Shown piece by piece: positions 41,094-52,653 of a stretch of 64,000 bases of DNA; position 1 is the first letter of the stretch, and the number at the start of each line of letters is the position of its first letter. The position numbers were made by a program, and so were the translations under genes. Source of the stretch: Urophycis tenuis (taxonomy: Eukaryota > Chordata > Actinopteri > Gadiformes > Phycidae); assembly GCA_036785325.1 (NCBI GenBank), contig JAXIVH010000002.1, positions 3,084,889 to 3,148,888 of the forward strand. The letters are read 5' to 3'. The notes under the pieces were generated by a model. It saw only the letters and a list, made by a program, of their open reading frames with translations, had not been told where the DNA came from and searched no databases.

Positions 41094-43579
41094 CTCCGTT
41101 CAATAGAGGGCCCCCAGGGGCCATGGGGAACATGGCAATGGGGCCCAGGCAGCAGTATCCTTACGGGCCTGGATATGACCGAAGGTAAGGATTGGTTGGA
41201 TGGGTGGATGAATCTCACAGGATAAAGCAGGGCTTTATGGTCTGGCCGAGGGCTGGAAATGGGCTCCTGCCCCCCCCCAGCCCAGGCATTAAAACAGTAC
41301 ATACAGACAGACGCTAAATACAGCACGCACTGCAGCTCATCAGATCTGTCGGTGGCGCCATGTGGATATTGACGCGCAGTACTGTACTGATTGTGTTAGT
41401 TACATGGAGCTCCCTATGCAGTGCATAGGGAGCACCGCCATCACCAAAACAAACAAGTCTAGACAAGCTGGATGCCCCCGCTGAAATCATTTGACCGATG
41501 TGGTGGGAATAAATGTTTTAATCGCCGGTGTGGTCAGCATGCAGAGTTTCTGGATGTGAAATGTTTGGTGTTTTTTTTATTTTCCTGTGTGTCTACTACC
41601 ATTACTTAGCTCACCATGTGATTTAACCAGCTGTTTAAGGAACCCAAAAGGCCAACATGGGCATCATTTAGATTTAAGGCCCGTTTGACGTGTCTAGATG
41701 GGTGATGCATCACAGGATCCTTCACGCGCTGCGAATTACATTCGGCCACGCGGCTCTGCAAAATATCTGACTTGTGCGCCGATTTACCAGAATACATTTA
41801 CTGTTGCATATTTTATAACCAGGAACCCAGTATCGGAGGGAAAACGCAGAATGTTTATTTATTAAGTAAAACAAGACGAGCTCTTTAAGGATACACTAGG
41901 GACGCCAGCAACACTAAGAGGGGAAATACTATCCGTCGTATTGACTCTAATTAAATAAACCAGATAGGATGCAGTAAACGTAGACCTCGGGTTTAGTGGA
42001 TAACAATCTGAAGAAGAGTCATTTAGTCGTAAGCCCCGCGGTAGGCTGGTGGGAGAGGCGGGCGCTGTCCCGGTCAGCCCCACCGCGGTGTGGCGGTCTC
42101 CCGGTGCCGGTCCCATTCGGTTTCGTCACCGGTAACCGCCGGTTGGCTCGCCGCCGCCGCCTTTAAACTGTTGAATTGCACCTGACTTCTTCGCATGGTT
42201 GGCGCTCGTGGCCGGTTGGAGTTCAACGTGCTACAACTACAACAGATGCCCCATTAGTTTTTTTTTTTTTTTTTTGCCACACATTAGCACTGTGTTGTCT
42301 ACACTACAGGGGAGGGGAAAGCCACATAAGCCGATAAGTGTATTAAAGCGAAGCCCTTTTTGAAACGGTGATTTCTTACCCGCCGGTGGCTTCCCTCGAC
42401 CGCGCTCATCGGTGCTCGTCAGTCAGTCAGTCAGTCAGTCAGTCAGTCACTCACTCAGTCACTCACTCTGTGTGGTCCCCAGGCCCGAGCCAGGCATGGG
42501 CCCAGAGGGCAGCATGGGCCCCGGGGGCCCCCAGCCGAACCCCATGATGCCCGCCAACGCCGAGGCCGGGATGTACTCGCCAAACCGCTTCCCGCCGCAG
42601 CAGCCACGGTCAGTCCGGTACAGAGCCCTTTCATTTTACTATGGGTGGGTGGATGGGTCTCTGGGTGGAAGAATGGGGTCTCTGGGTGGATGGGTCTCTG
42701 GGTGGAAGAATGGGGTCTCTGGGTGGATGGGTCTCTGGGTGGAAGAATGGGTCTCTAGGTGGATGGATGGGTCTCTGGGTGGATGGGGTCTCTGGGTGGA
42801 TGGATGGGTCTCTGGGTGGATGGGGTCTCTGGGTGGATGGATGGGTCTCTGGGTGGATGGGGTCTCTGGGTGGATGGATGGGTCTCTGGGTGGATGGATG
42901 GGTCTCTGGGTGGATGGATGGGTCTCTGGGTGGATGGATGGGTCTCTGGGTGGATGGGGTCTCTGGGTGGGTGGATGGGTCTCAGGGTGGATGGGCTGCT
43001 GGGTGGATGGGTCTCTGGGTGGATGGGTCTCTGGATGGAGTCTCTGGGTGGATGAATGGGGTCTCTGGGTGGGTGGATGGGTCTCAGGGTGGATGGGCTG
43101 CTGGGTGGATGGATGGGGTCTCTGGGTGGATGGGTCTCTGGGTGGGAGAATGGGGTCTCTGGGTGGAAGAATGGGGTCTCTGGGTGGATGGGGTCTCTGG
43201 GTGGATGGGTCTCTGGGTGGATGGGTCTCTGGGTGGATGGGTCTCTGGGTGGAAGAATGGGGTCTCTGGGTGGATGGGCTGCTGGGTGGATGAGTTTCCC
43301 CGGAGGTAAAGCAGAAAGGCTTTTATAGGCGTATGTATTTTATTTAATAATTAGTTATTGGCTTTTTACGATGGGCACTTAGAGGTAAAGTGTGGAGAAA
43401 TGCACTCTCTCGCGCGAGCGCTTGACATAATTTCTAACACTGCCTTCAGTCATATATCTTTGTTTTATTGTCTTTTGCAATATGTAAACTACATTATATG
43501 AATACCAAATGTACTTCAGCAGAAGAAGAACAGAAGAACATTATTGGAAAATGGCAGTTGCCTGTTTTAATAATTATAT

Positions 43580-43621
<42 letters not shown>

Positions 43622-46600
43622 ATAATAGTTTTCCTATTGAGGAATAATCAGGGCCATAAGGTATAACAGGGCCTGAATTCGGGAACATGACTTAAATGCC
43701 TGACGCACATTCTAGGATCCAGCGAGCCAGAATCAGTCTGATTGAAACCACATTTATATGCATTTGAATTTGCCAAATCCAGTCCACTCAGCTCATTCAG
43801 GGATTGTCGGCAATGAAATGCAATATACCTGTGAGTCCCACACAGACTATAAGGCTAGATTTATGCTTATAAATATACTGAGCAGTAACGAATATATGTA
43901 AAGCCAGTCAAAAACAAAAATGGGCAGTGTCTTTCTGAGTAGTTTTGGGACAAAAGAAGTATTTTTTTGAGTGTTTTTGTTACATTTGGTATGGGAGTGA
44001 TTTCACTCTTTTGAGTAGGTGGTGGCAATTAACATTTGAATGGACAAACTAATAGCCCTGATTATGTTTGCAGGCATGATTCCTATGGTAATCAGTATCC
44101 TGGCCAGGCAACGCCCCCTAGTGGCTCCTACCCCAATCAGCAGCCTGGAATGTACCCACAGCAACAACAGGTAAAGAACCTCCCATCTCCACCATGTTGT
44201 AGGCCGGCATCGATGGAAACAATTCACGATACCGTGACGACACTGATGAAATGAGACAAATTATTTACAATCAACTACATTCAGCGTACATTTAGAGTAC
44301 GCCGATGATTCTCGTCGTCCAAAACGTATACATTTGCGTACCCCGTCACGCGGTGCCCTGACCCGCCTGTCTGCTTGCACCCGGTACCCCCAGAGCTACA
44401 AGCGGCCCGTGGAAGGGGGCTACCCACCCGCCAAGCGCCACGAGGGAGAATACAGCGGCCCGTTCCCAGGGGGGCAGCAGCCGGCCCAGCAGCAGCAGCC
44501 CGGCGGCTCCTCTGCTCCCCCTGCCGGCCAGCCCGAGTCCTACAGCCAGTACGGCGGCGGCGGCGGCAGCGGCGGTGGCGGCGCCGGGCCCTACGCGGGG
44601 CCCGACCGCCGGCCGCCGGGCCCCGCCGCCCAGTTCCCCTTCGGCTTCGGCCGGGAGCGGATGCAGGCGGCGCCGGGCCCCGCCGCGCAGCCCAACATGC
44701 CCCCCCAGATGATGCAGCCGGGCCCCGACGGGCCACAGGCGGGCATGTGGCAGGGCCGGGGAGACATGAACTACCAGGGCTTCCCCAACCGGCAGGGCGG
44801 GCCGGGGGGCTCCGGGCCGGGCTACCCGGCCATGGCCCGCTCGGAGGAGATGATGACGCCTGAGCAGCGCATGAACCACGAGGGCCAGTGGGGCGGCCAG
44901 ATGGGGCCCCGCCAGCCGCCGTACGGGCCCGGGGGGGCGGGCCCGCCCATGTCCCGCTCCCTGCAGCCCAACTACCAGCCCCCGCAGGGCGTCCAGAACC
45001 ACATTCCGCACATTCCGCCGGCCTCCAGCCCGGCCTCGGTGCCCCGGCCCCTGGAGAGCCGGACCTCGCCCAGCAAGTCCCCCTACCTGCACGGAGGGAT
45101 CAAGATGCAGAAGGCCGGCCCGCCCGTGCCCGCGTCCCACATAGTGCCCCCCTCGGTGCAGTCGCCCCTGATCCGGCGGGACATGCCTTTCCCCCCGGGC
45201 TCCGTGGAGGCGTCCCATCCCATCCTGAAGCCCCGGCGGAGGCTCACCATGAAGGATATCGGTAGGAGAACCACAACCTTTTCTTTGCCTGTTTCTTCTT
45301 TTGATTGATCGATCTTCCTCCATCCTTGGGTGTGGCGCTGTCTCTTTAAGACGGCCTCCATGTTGAAATGCCTCACAAACGCTCAAGGCTTCTGATCTAT
45401 GTCTGCAACCAGGGAGCCCTGAGGCCTGGCGGGTCATGATGTCGCTGAAGTCCGGTCTGCTGGCTGAGAGCACCTGGGCGCTGGACACCATCAACATCCT
45501 GTTGTATGACGACAACAGCATCTCCACCTTTAACCTCGCCACGGTAAGCCCAGGGGCAGTGATGACGCACTCGCTTACTTAAAAAAAAGAAAAAAGGTGT
45601 GTGCTGCAGTTTGTGCCGAAGCATTTTGGTCGAGATTCACAGCAGACCTGAATGACCAGAGAGGCAGTTTACAGTCAGTAGAATACACAGGACTAAGGCT
45701 AATAGGGATGCTAATTCTGACCACAAAAGTGAAATTGTCCCATGTTTGTTTTTCATTGGAAAGGGCTGCCCCGCAAACATTATTTTTGTAATATTTTGGG
45801 TCAGCATTTTAGTGTTATTTTTCCGTCGGTGGATGACGTTTCAACGTCAAAGGAGGACAGAAAAGTGGTGTAAGCTTTACCAATGATCTAACGACTCTGC
45901 CGCTCTCTCCCCGTGTGGTCCAGTTGCCCGGCCTGCTGGAGTTGGTGGTGGAGTATTTCCGACGCTGTCTCATCGAGATCTTCGGCATCCTGCGCGAATA
46001 CGAGGTGGGGGACCCCGGCCAGCGCACGCTGATCGACCCCCACGCCCTGACCCGGGACTGGGCCGAGGCGGAGGACGAGGACCCCCGGGGGGCGGAGGAC
46101 ATGGAGCAGGACGACGAGGAAGACGAGGAGGAGGATGAGGAGGAGGAGGAGGAGCAGCAGCAGCAGGAGCAGCAGCAGCAAGAAGAGGCGGGGGAGAGGA
46201 AAGAGGGCGGGCCTGTCCGCATCAAAGAGGAGCCGGGGGAGCAGGAGCAGGGGGAGCAGGCGGCGAACGCCGCGCCTCAGAACGGCGAGAAGATGGAGAA
46301 CGGGGAGGAGGAGGCAGCGGCGGTTGTGGCGACGGCGGCGGCGGCGGCGACGGAGGAGAAGAAGGAGCAGCCGTCCGTCGCGCCCGGCCAGCAGAGACCC
46401 AAGCAGGCCAGCAAGTTCGACAAGCTCCCCGTCAAGGTGGTGCGGAAGAGGGATCCGTTCGCGGCGGGCCGCGCCGCCCGCCACGCCGCGGTGCAGGAGT
46501 TCGACAGCGGCCTCCTCCACTGGAGCGCCGGGGGCGGCGACTCGACGGAGCACATCCAGACCCACCTGGAGCCCCGCAGAGGGTTCCTGGAGCCGCGGCA

Positions 46601-47849
46601 GCGCGACGCCGGCCACCCAAGGAAGCTCCCCGTCGTCGCCGCGGAAACCACCGCTTCGCCGGCGGCGGAGAAGGAGCAGGAGAAGGACGACCGGCCGGAG
46701 GAGCCCGCCGCCGAGAAGGACGCGGAGAAGAAGACCAACGGCGAGGCCGGGCCCTGTGAGGAGCAGCGCCGCAGGCAGCAGGAGGAGGACCAGGAGGAGG
46801 AGATCCGCTCCCTGGGCGTGGGCCTGACCCGCAAGAGCGCGAGCGGCGCCACCATCCTGGAGGACGAGCCGCACAGCAAGGACGAGGGCCCGCTGGTCAC
46901 GCTGGCCAACTGGCAGGACTCCCTGGCGCGCCGCTGCGTCTGCGTCTCCAACATCGTGCGCAGCCTCTCCTTCGTGCCGGGCAACGACCACGAGATGTCG
47001 CGGCACCCGGGCCTCCTGCTGCTGCTGGGCCGCCTGGTGCTGCTGCACCACCGGCACCCGGAGCGCAAGCAGGCGCCGCTGACCTACGAGAAGGACGAGG
47101 AGTCGGACGAGGGGGTGGGCCAGCGGGACGAGTGGTGGTGGGACTGCCTGGAGCTGCTGCGGGAGAACACGCTGGTGACGCTGGCCAACATCTCGGGCCA
47201 GCTGGACCTCTCGCTCTACCCCGAGAGCATCTGCCTGCCCCTGCTCGACGGCCTGCTCCACTGGGCCGTGTGCCCCTCGGCCGAGGCCCAGGACCCCTTC
47301 CCCACGCTGGGGCCCCACAGCGCCCTGTCGCCCCAGAGACTGGTCCTGGAGACGCTCAGCAAGCTGAGCATCCAAGACAACAACGTGGACCTCATCCTGG
47401 CCACGCCGCCCTTCCGCCGGCTGGAGAAGCTCTACGCCATCCTGGTGCGGCTGATCGGCGACCGCAAGGTGGCGGTGTGCCGCGAGATGGCGGTGGTGCT
47501 GCTGGCCAACCTGGCGCAGGGGGACGGCATGGCGGCGCGCGCCATCGCCGTGCAGAAGGGCAGCGTCGGCAACCTGCTGGGCTTCCTGGAGGACAGCCTG
47601 GCCGCCACCCAGCTGCAGCAGAGCCAGAGCTCCCTGCTGCACCTGCAGGGGATGCACTTCGAGCCCACCAGCCCAGACATGATGCGGCGGGCGGCCCGCG
47701 CCCTGCACGCCTTAGCCAAGGTGGAGGAGAACCACTCTGAGTTCACGCTGTACGAGTCGCGGCTGCTCGACCTCTCCGTGTCGCCGCTCATGAACTCGCT
47801 GGTGTCCCACGTCATCTGTGATGTACTCTTTCTGATTGGCCAGTCATGA
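27585..47849 (+). CDS. arid1a: AT-rich interaction domain 1A (BAF250a), SWI/SNF subunit
   Basis: Nineteen coding exons: 27585-28496, 30988-31206, 31320-32156, 34241-34490, 35314-35403, 35624-35794, 36832-37231, 37654-37799, 37938-38023, 38140-38349, 38829-39033, 39297-39432, 39656-39825, 40965-41184, 42483-42608, 44074-44170, 44394-45261, 45413-45543 and 45924-47849. Phases match throughout, giving 2399 residues (human 2285). The N-terminal half is a low-complexity P/Q/G/S region with LLTSPSS. The ARID DNA-binding domain spans exons 10-11 (ITRLYELG.EAERKMWVDHYLAF through NLPAVGRKPLDL to WRELATTLNVGTSSSAASSLKKQY). The C-terminal BAF250 (Eld/Osa) armadillo-like region fills exon 19 (SLSFVPGND, ILATPPF, LIGQS end). 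ARID1A is the DNA-binding scaffold of the canonical BAF chromatin remodeller in the nucleus. Peculiarities: a 44-glutamine run, GPNM repeats, an acidic E/D/Q insert in exon 19, a GC donor after exon 8, and no visible LSQDSFGSQ segment. Teleosts have two copies; which one this is was not determined. Confidence 0.95.
28497..30987. other. ARID1A intron 1
   Basis: The longest ARID1A intron, about 2.5 kb. No exon seen. It contains a poly-C run at 30456-30470 and an otherwise unremarkable AT-rich middle. Confidence 0.6.
31275..31304. repeat. (TC)n serving as polypyrimidine tract
   Basis: About 15 TC units end 15 bases before the acceptor AG of ARID1A exon 3. Intron 2 is only 113 bases long. A second (TC)n lies at 32184-32212, just after the exon 3 donor. 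Confidence 0.85.
31791..32105 (+). repeat. Coding CAG/CAA polyglutamine tracts in ARID1A exon 3
   Basis: Seventeen consecutive Gln codons at 31791-31841 and 44 at 31974-32105, with mixed CAG and CAA. A P/S/A-rich spacer separates them. They are in frame with exon 3 and are followed by the conserved FPPPQ. Confidence 0.95.
32157..34240. other. ARID1A intron 3
   Basis: No exon recognised in 2.1 kb. A GC-rich patch at 33060-33450 looks exon-like in composition but encodes nothing recognisable. A (GT)n-like tract lies at 33608-33668. The ARID1A segment expected here was not found. Confidence 0.5.
34614..34698. repeat. 21-bp minisatellite in ARID1A intron 4
   Basis: Four near-identical copies of a 21-base unit containing GGTCTCACTGTATTGTAG. 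Confidence 0.9.
36996..37134 (+). repeat. Coding GPNM / PPNMGNM repeats in ARID1A exon 7
   Basis: A 12-base unit encoding Gly-Pro-Asn-Met is repeated six times. Three PPNMGNM-type units follow and lead into the conserved NMPPQVASGMCPPPG. Human ARID1A has a single GPNM at this point. Confidence 0.92.
37800..37937 (+). other. GC-AG intron 8 of ARID1A
   Basis: The exon ends ACTG and the intron begins GCAAGT, a consensus GC-type donor, with acceptor TGTCCAG. Only this join keeps phase 1 and gives the conserved NNSTG-MAPSPEM junction. No GT donor fits. Confidence 0.8.
39845..40617. repeat. 18-bp minisatellite in ARID1A intron 13
   Basis: About 42 copies of an 18-base unit with the form GTACCAGTGGGTTAGGGT, varying at C/A after GTA and at TTA/TAA/TCA. 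As 18 is divisible by three, the minus strand reads as one long YTLTHW frame. Confidence 0.95.
41185..42482. other. ARID1A intron 14
   Basis: No exon seen. A 25-base palindrome lies at 41409-41433: GCTCCCTATGCA, one base, then its exact complement. A poly-T lies at 42259-42276. TCAG repeats at 42418-42448 run up to the pyrimidine tract of exon 15. Confidence 0.6.
42640..43305. repeat. G-rich minisatellite in ARID1A intron 15
   Basis: About 35-40 variable units built from GGGTCTCTGGGTGGATGG. Three to four G-runs per unit give strong G-quadruplex potential on the sense strand. It begins about 30 bases after the exon 15 donor. Confidence 0.9.
43306..44073. other. 3' part of ARID1A intron 15
   Basis: AT-rich, with an (AT)n tract at about 43582-43616. 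No exon or RNA gene recognised. Confidence 0.6.
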
Positions 47850-49455
47850 CAGCTGTAGGGAGCTGCGGCTCCACCTTTTTTTCCGGGGGCAGCGGGGGAG
47901 GGAGGGAGGGAGAGCGGGGGAAGGAGGAGAGTGGGGGCGGGGTGGCGGACGGCCCTTGTCCCGTCTCTCCTTGGTAAACCTGGCTTGTATGTTTAAATGG
48001 GGGTCGGGGAAAGCTCAAATGACTGTTTTTAATTTATGCAAAACCCTTCAGATTCCATTCTCGAGACCCCCCCGGGCCCTCCGCTCCACTCCGCCCCGCC
48101 CTCGCTCCAGTGACGTGGGGGGCCGGTGGGGGGGGGGGGGGGGGGGGGTTGAGAGGAGAAGCCCACGGACACTACGATACTACCGGCTTAGATGAGACAC
48201 AGCAGGGCACCACGGTCGGGACACGGCTCTGCACTTGGAGGAGGGGTCGGGGCGGTGGTGGTGGTGGTGGTGGTGGGGGAGGGGAGGGGGGGGGGGTACT
48301 TTTTAATAAAGATAAATGAAAGTACGTACATAGCTGAAAAACAAAAACTGTAACCAAAGTTGCTGTCTCGTTTACAGTAAGTTTGGGAGACACGGTTGTG
48401 CCCTACGCCCCGCCCACCCCCACCCTCATCCCCCCCCCCTTCCCTCCCCCACGAGGAGTCGTGGGGTTGCTAGCGGTGAGCGGAGGCAGACTGAGAACAA
48501 GTGGCCTCCTGGTTAGGAGCTGCTGTAACGGGGGAGACTTCTCTCCCCCCTCCCCAGGACAGCAGCAGGACCCCCCCCCCACCCCCACCCCCTTTCTCCC
48601 ACCCCCCTCCCTCCCCCTCGCTGTCCATCCACACCTTCACCAGGACGGCCTGTGCAGCGTGCAGTAGATTGTAGGACATTTTCTGTACCGTACTGCTCTG
48701 AGTGTAAAGCATTCTGCGCACACACACACACACAGACAGACACACACACACACGCATACACACACACACAGACACACACACACAGAAGCTGACACATGTG
48801 GCTGTTCCTAGAGTTCCATGGTCATTTTAGTTGTTTTTTTTGTTTTGTTTTTTTGTTGAAAGAGAAATAAAAAAAGAGAAACACGACGGCTTTCTTCCCC
48901 AAAGTATCGAGACGTACAACACCCTGACCTCCTCTCTTTCATCCCTTGATTGTATGAACACCCGTAGGAGAAGAGATCACCTCCGTAGGACTTGGTTTTC
49001 GACTTCAGATGCAGCGCGGCGCTGTGGTGTATATATGATGTTGTACATTACACTTGCCCCCCTTTTCTTGGTGTCTGTCTCCCGTCTGTGTCACTATTCT
49101 CACCGTTGTCGTGGGTGAGGGACTGAGGCTGACAAACAAACAAGGACCCTGGTTCATATCCGCCAGGCCCGTCAAACCCCCCCCCCCCCCCCCCTACCCC
49201 CCTCTCCCCCCCCTCTGCTCTCTCACTATAGTACAGCAGAAAGCTCTCATCTCCCGGTACAACAGAAATAAACTCCAGATGAAGTACACATTTGACAATT
49301 TTTTTCTCCTGTAATATGGATTCTGCATATTTGTATTTCAGACTATGTAGCTAAGACATCATGTAAATTCCTCCCTTTTTCCTTTTTTGGCTCAATGAAT
49401 ATCATTTATTCAGTATGAAATCTTTATACTATATGTTCCACGTGGTAAGAATAAA
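47850..49455 (+). other. ARID1A 3' UTR
   Basis: About 1.6 kb ending with AATAAA at 49450-49455; an earlier AATAAA lies near 48306. It contains several C- and G-rich tracts (48129-48149, 48420-48620, 49177-49195), (GGT)n at 48250-48276 and an interrupted (CA)n at 48719-48782. Confidence 0.65.
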
Positions 49456-50199
49456 TGTACATTAAATCTTCGTAAGCTGTTTACTGGTTTCGTTTCTCTG
49501 CATGTGGCTTGTGTTGGGCACATATATACACTTTGTTAGAGCTGTGGGTTCTGCAATTATATGGGTTCATTCTCAAATTGCTGATGAAAATGATGGTGTA
49601 GACAAAATAGAGGTGAACAATAATAACAGTAAGTGAACAATAATTGTTTTCATTAACTTTAGCTTCAAATGTCCATTACATTCTACAGCATCTGATTCAG
49701 ACTGATGAACAGATTAATGTCACCATACAAAAACATAAGTTCAGAGATATGTATAACCAAAAGGGTAATATAATTTTACCAGATTGCTGAATATCACAAA
49801 ATAGATAAATGTTTTATGTGTATATTTTTGTTAAATTAAATTCGTGAGCTCAAGAACCCCAGACTGTTAAACAGGAAAGGCAATATATTTATATTAATAA
49901 AAACTATTTACAGATGGAATGCTTCTTTGAAGGAGGTAACACTAGTCGATTATTATAAGGATTTTGTTCTGCGGTCAATGGCAACGAACAAAAGTTTTCT
50001 GGGAGATTTTTGGAATCGTTGAATAGCTTAAAAATAATTCATTAAGTTTAAAGAGAGAGCTTATTACTTACAAATACGAAATTAATATGATCCCAAAATT
50101 AACTTTGTACGTAAAGCCGTGTGTTTCGTTGTGGAAGCAACTTTAAACGCATTTGGTTCATCCAATAACCTTTATTTTGAAGTTCGAGTTGGGCAAGAA
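49456..50199. other. Spacer before PIGV
   Basis: AT-rich, nothing recognised. Confidence 0.5.
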
Positions 50200-50207
50200 C
50201 CGGAAGT
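50200..50207 (+). promoter_or_regulatory. ETS motif upstream of PIGV
   Basis: CCGGAAGT, about 290 bases upstream of the start codon, the same motif seen in the GPN2 promoter. No TATA box is visible. The role is inferred. Confidence 0.35.
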
Positions 50208-50498
50208 GAACATTTCAATTGAATCCTCTGCCGCTGCTGCAGAACGAGGACATGAAAACAACGAGAGCGTCGTGCGTCAAGATGGAAAGTTAAAATGTCA
50301 TTGATGCTAATCGTCTGTTTCGCTTTGTCCGAAAGTAGACGACCAAATAGCCAAATTCTGATTGACGCAAAGTTGTCTCGAATTAAAAAAGATGATGGGC
50401 TGAACATACATCCTGCACCATTCTAGCCCGTATGTACCAGCTGGTGCAATGCATTTTATCACCAACGTTTGGCCAACATTGTCTTGTTTGTTGTGACC

Positions 50499-52372
50499 AT
50501 GGATGTCAGAGTGGTGCTACACTTCGCCATCATTACAAGAGCTCTGTCTTTATTGCTGCAGGTCAGTTTTGTGCTTTCCCGGAACATTTCTCTATGCAGT
50601 TAAGTCTATATTGGCTATTGGAATCGACTCGAATTGTGCAATATGACTATTAATAGCATGGTGTAATATATATTATATTTAATGGTCATATTTTACGAGG
50701 CACTACCTTTTGAAAATACATAATTTGAAAACAGTAAATGTGCAGTATGTCGCCATCCCCAATAGTCACCGCTGTACATTCATAGATGTTGTCTCCATGC
50801 AGGCTCTGTTAAATGCTGCCATTCCCGACCATGAAGCCGATGCCTTCAGACCCCCAAGAGTGGAGGCGCCTCTGTACTTGGACTCCGCTGTGGAGTGGTG
50901 TTTTGGCGGCCTTTCTCATTGGGATGCTGAACATTTCCTCTTCATTGCCGAGAGGGGTTACCTGTACGAGCACAACTTCGCTTTCTTCCCCCTTCTTCCC
51001 GTGATCCTGCGCGGCCTGGCTGAGACTCTGCTGTGGCCCCTCAGCGGTTGGCTGTCCGTGAGAGGAAGGCTGCTGCTAGCGGTTGCTCTGGGCAACAGTG
51101 CCCTCTTCCTTCTGAGCGCCGTAGCGTTGTATGCAATGAGCCGAATAGTTCTGCAGGACAGACGCCTGGCCCTCCTCTCCAGCCTGCTGTACTGCCTCAC
51201 ACCTGCCAATGTTTTCATGACTTCCGGCTACTCGGAGAGCCTGTTTGCCGCGCTGACCTTCGGCGGCCTCTTCCTCCTGGAGAAAGGATTCACCTTCAGG
51301 GCCTGCCTCGCCCTGGGCATCGCCACGGCGGCCCGCTCCAACGGGCTGGTGAACATCGGCTTCCTGCTGTACCTGCCGTCGCTGCACGCGCTGTCCCAGA
51401 TCCGGGCGTACCGCACCACCACCACGGGCCACGGCAAGGCGCTGCGCTACGCCTGGGTCATCGCACGTCTCCTGGTCACCTCGCTGCTGGGCACCGCCAT
51501 CATAGCGCTTCCCTTCTGCGCCTTCCAGTACTACGGCTACCGGACGTTCTGCACGCCGTCCACCTCCCTGGAGCGCATCCCGCCGCCGCTCGTCTCCCTG
51601 GCCGAGAGGAAGGGCTACCGCATCCCCGACGAGAACGGCCCCCCGCCGCTCTGGTGCATGAGGCCCCTGCCGCTGCTCTACTCGCACATCCAGGACGTGT
51701 ACTGGGACGTGGGCTTCCTCCGCTACTTTGAGCTCAAGCAGATCCCCAACTTCCTCCTGGCGCTGCCCATGGCCAGCCTGGGCATCGTGGCCGCGTACGC
51801 GTACTACCAGGCCAACCCGGACATGTGCCTCAGACTGGGGCTGTGGGAGAGCGCCAGCAGGCGCGTGGACAAGCCCACGCCGGGGTTCTTCAACCCCAAG
51901 GTGTTTGTGTACGTGGTGCACTCCACGGTGCTTTTGATATTCGGAACGTTGTGCATGCACGTGCAGGTGAGGACGTCTCCGTCGTGGCTCAGCCGTTTGA
52001 TATCCGTCAACAACAACAACAACAACAACAACAACAGTAACCGAGCCCACGTTTTGTCACTTCCCCCCCCCTGTGCAGGTCCTGACCCGGTTCCTGGCGT
52101 CCTCCTCCCCCGTCCCCTTCTGGATCAGCGCTCACCTGCTGCTGCTCAACGAGCCGCTGCTGCACCGGCGCAAGACGTCGGTGCCCAACGTGCAGCTGCG
52201 GGCGCACGGCGCCTCGGGGAGCGCCTGCACCAACCCGCTGCACAACCCCGTCAGCGCACTGCTGCCCCACTGGAGGACCTGCTCGCCCACCACGCAGTGC
52301 ATCCTGGGATACTTCCTGTCCTACTGGGTGCTCGGCCTGGCGCTTCACTGCAACTTCCTGCCCTGGACTTGA
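50499..52372 (+). CDS. pigv: GPI mannosyltransferase 2 (PIG-V)
   Basis: Three coding exons, 50499-50561, 50803-51966 and 52079-52372, all phase 0, giving 506 residues (human 493). The small first exon (21 residues, MDVRVVLHFA start) supplies the N-terminal part of the first membrane segment and joins ALLNAAIPDHEADAF. Landmarks: GGLSHWDAEHFLFIAERGYLY, with the acidic residue near 62 expected at the lumenal active site; LSPANVF-like LTPANVFMTSGYSESLFA; RSNGLVNIGFL; IQDVYWDVGFLRYFELKQIPNFLLA; FVYVVH; HVQVLTRFL; and the end LHCNFLPWT. It is a multi-spanning ER enzyme that adds the second mannose of the GPI anchor from dolichol-phosphate-mannose. Intron 2 is only 112 bases and contains (CAA)n at 52009-52035. 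The longest open frame here would start at 50710, but that start is intronic. Confidence 0.96.
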
Positions 52373-52618
52373 CGCGCTGCACGCCCCTCCCTCTCCTAAT
52401 GCAATACTTTTCCGTGAGGGTAAAGGGGGCGGGCCCATATTTTACAATGTATTGGTATAACAAATACTTCTTTTTTTCCCCCTCATAAATCACAGGTTAA
52501 AAGTACAGTCTGAAGGATTTAGTGGCATCTAGCTGCGAGGAACCAACTGAGTAACCCTCCCCCCTCCCCCCCAGCCTCTCCCTTTCCAAAGACTAAGCTA
52601 CGGTGGCCTGTAAGGTGC

Positions 52619-52653
<35 letters not shown>

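Noticed and set aside
45888..47708. 606-codon minus-strand open frame opposite ARID1A exon 19
   Set aside because: Shadow of a GC-rich, strongly conserved coding exon; its composition (R/G/L/H-rich) is that of an antisense third-position effect and it matches no family.
50710..50802. N-terminal extension of PIGV from the long open frame
   Set aside because: The 21-codon exon at 50499-50561 gives the conserved PIGV N terminus; 50710-50802 is intron ending in CAG.
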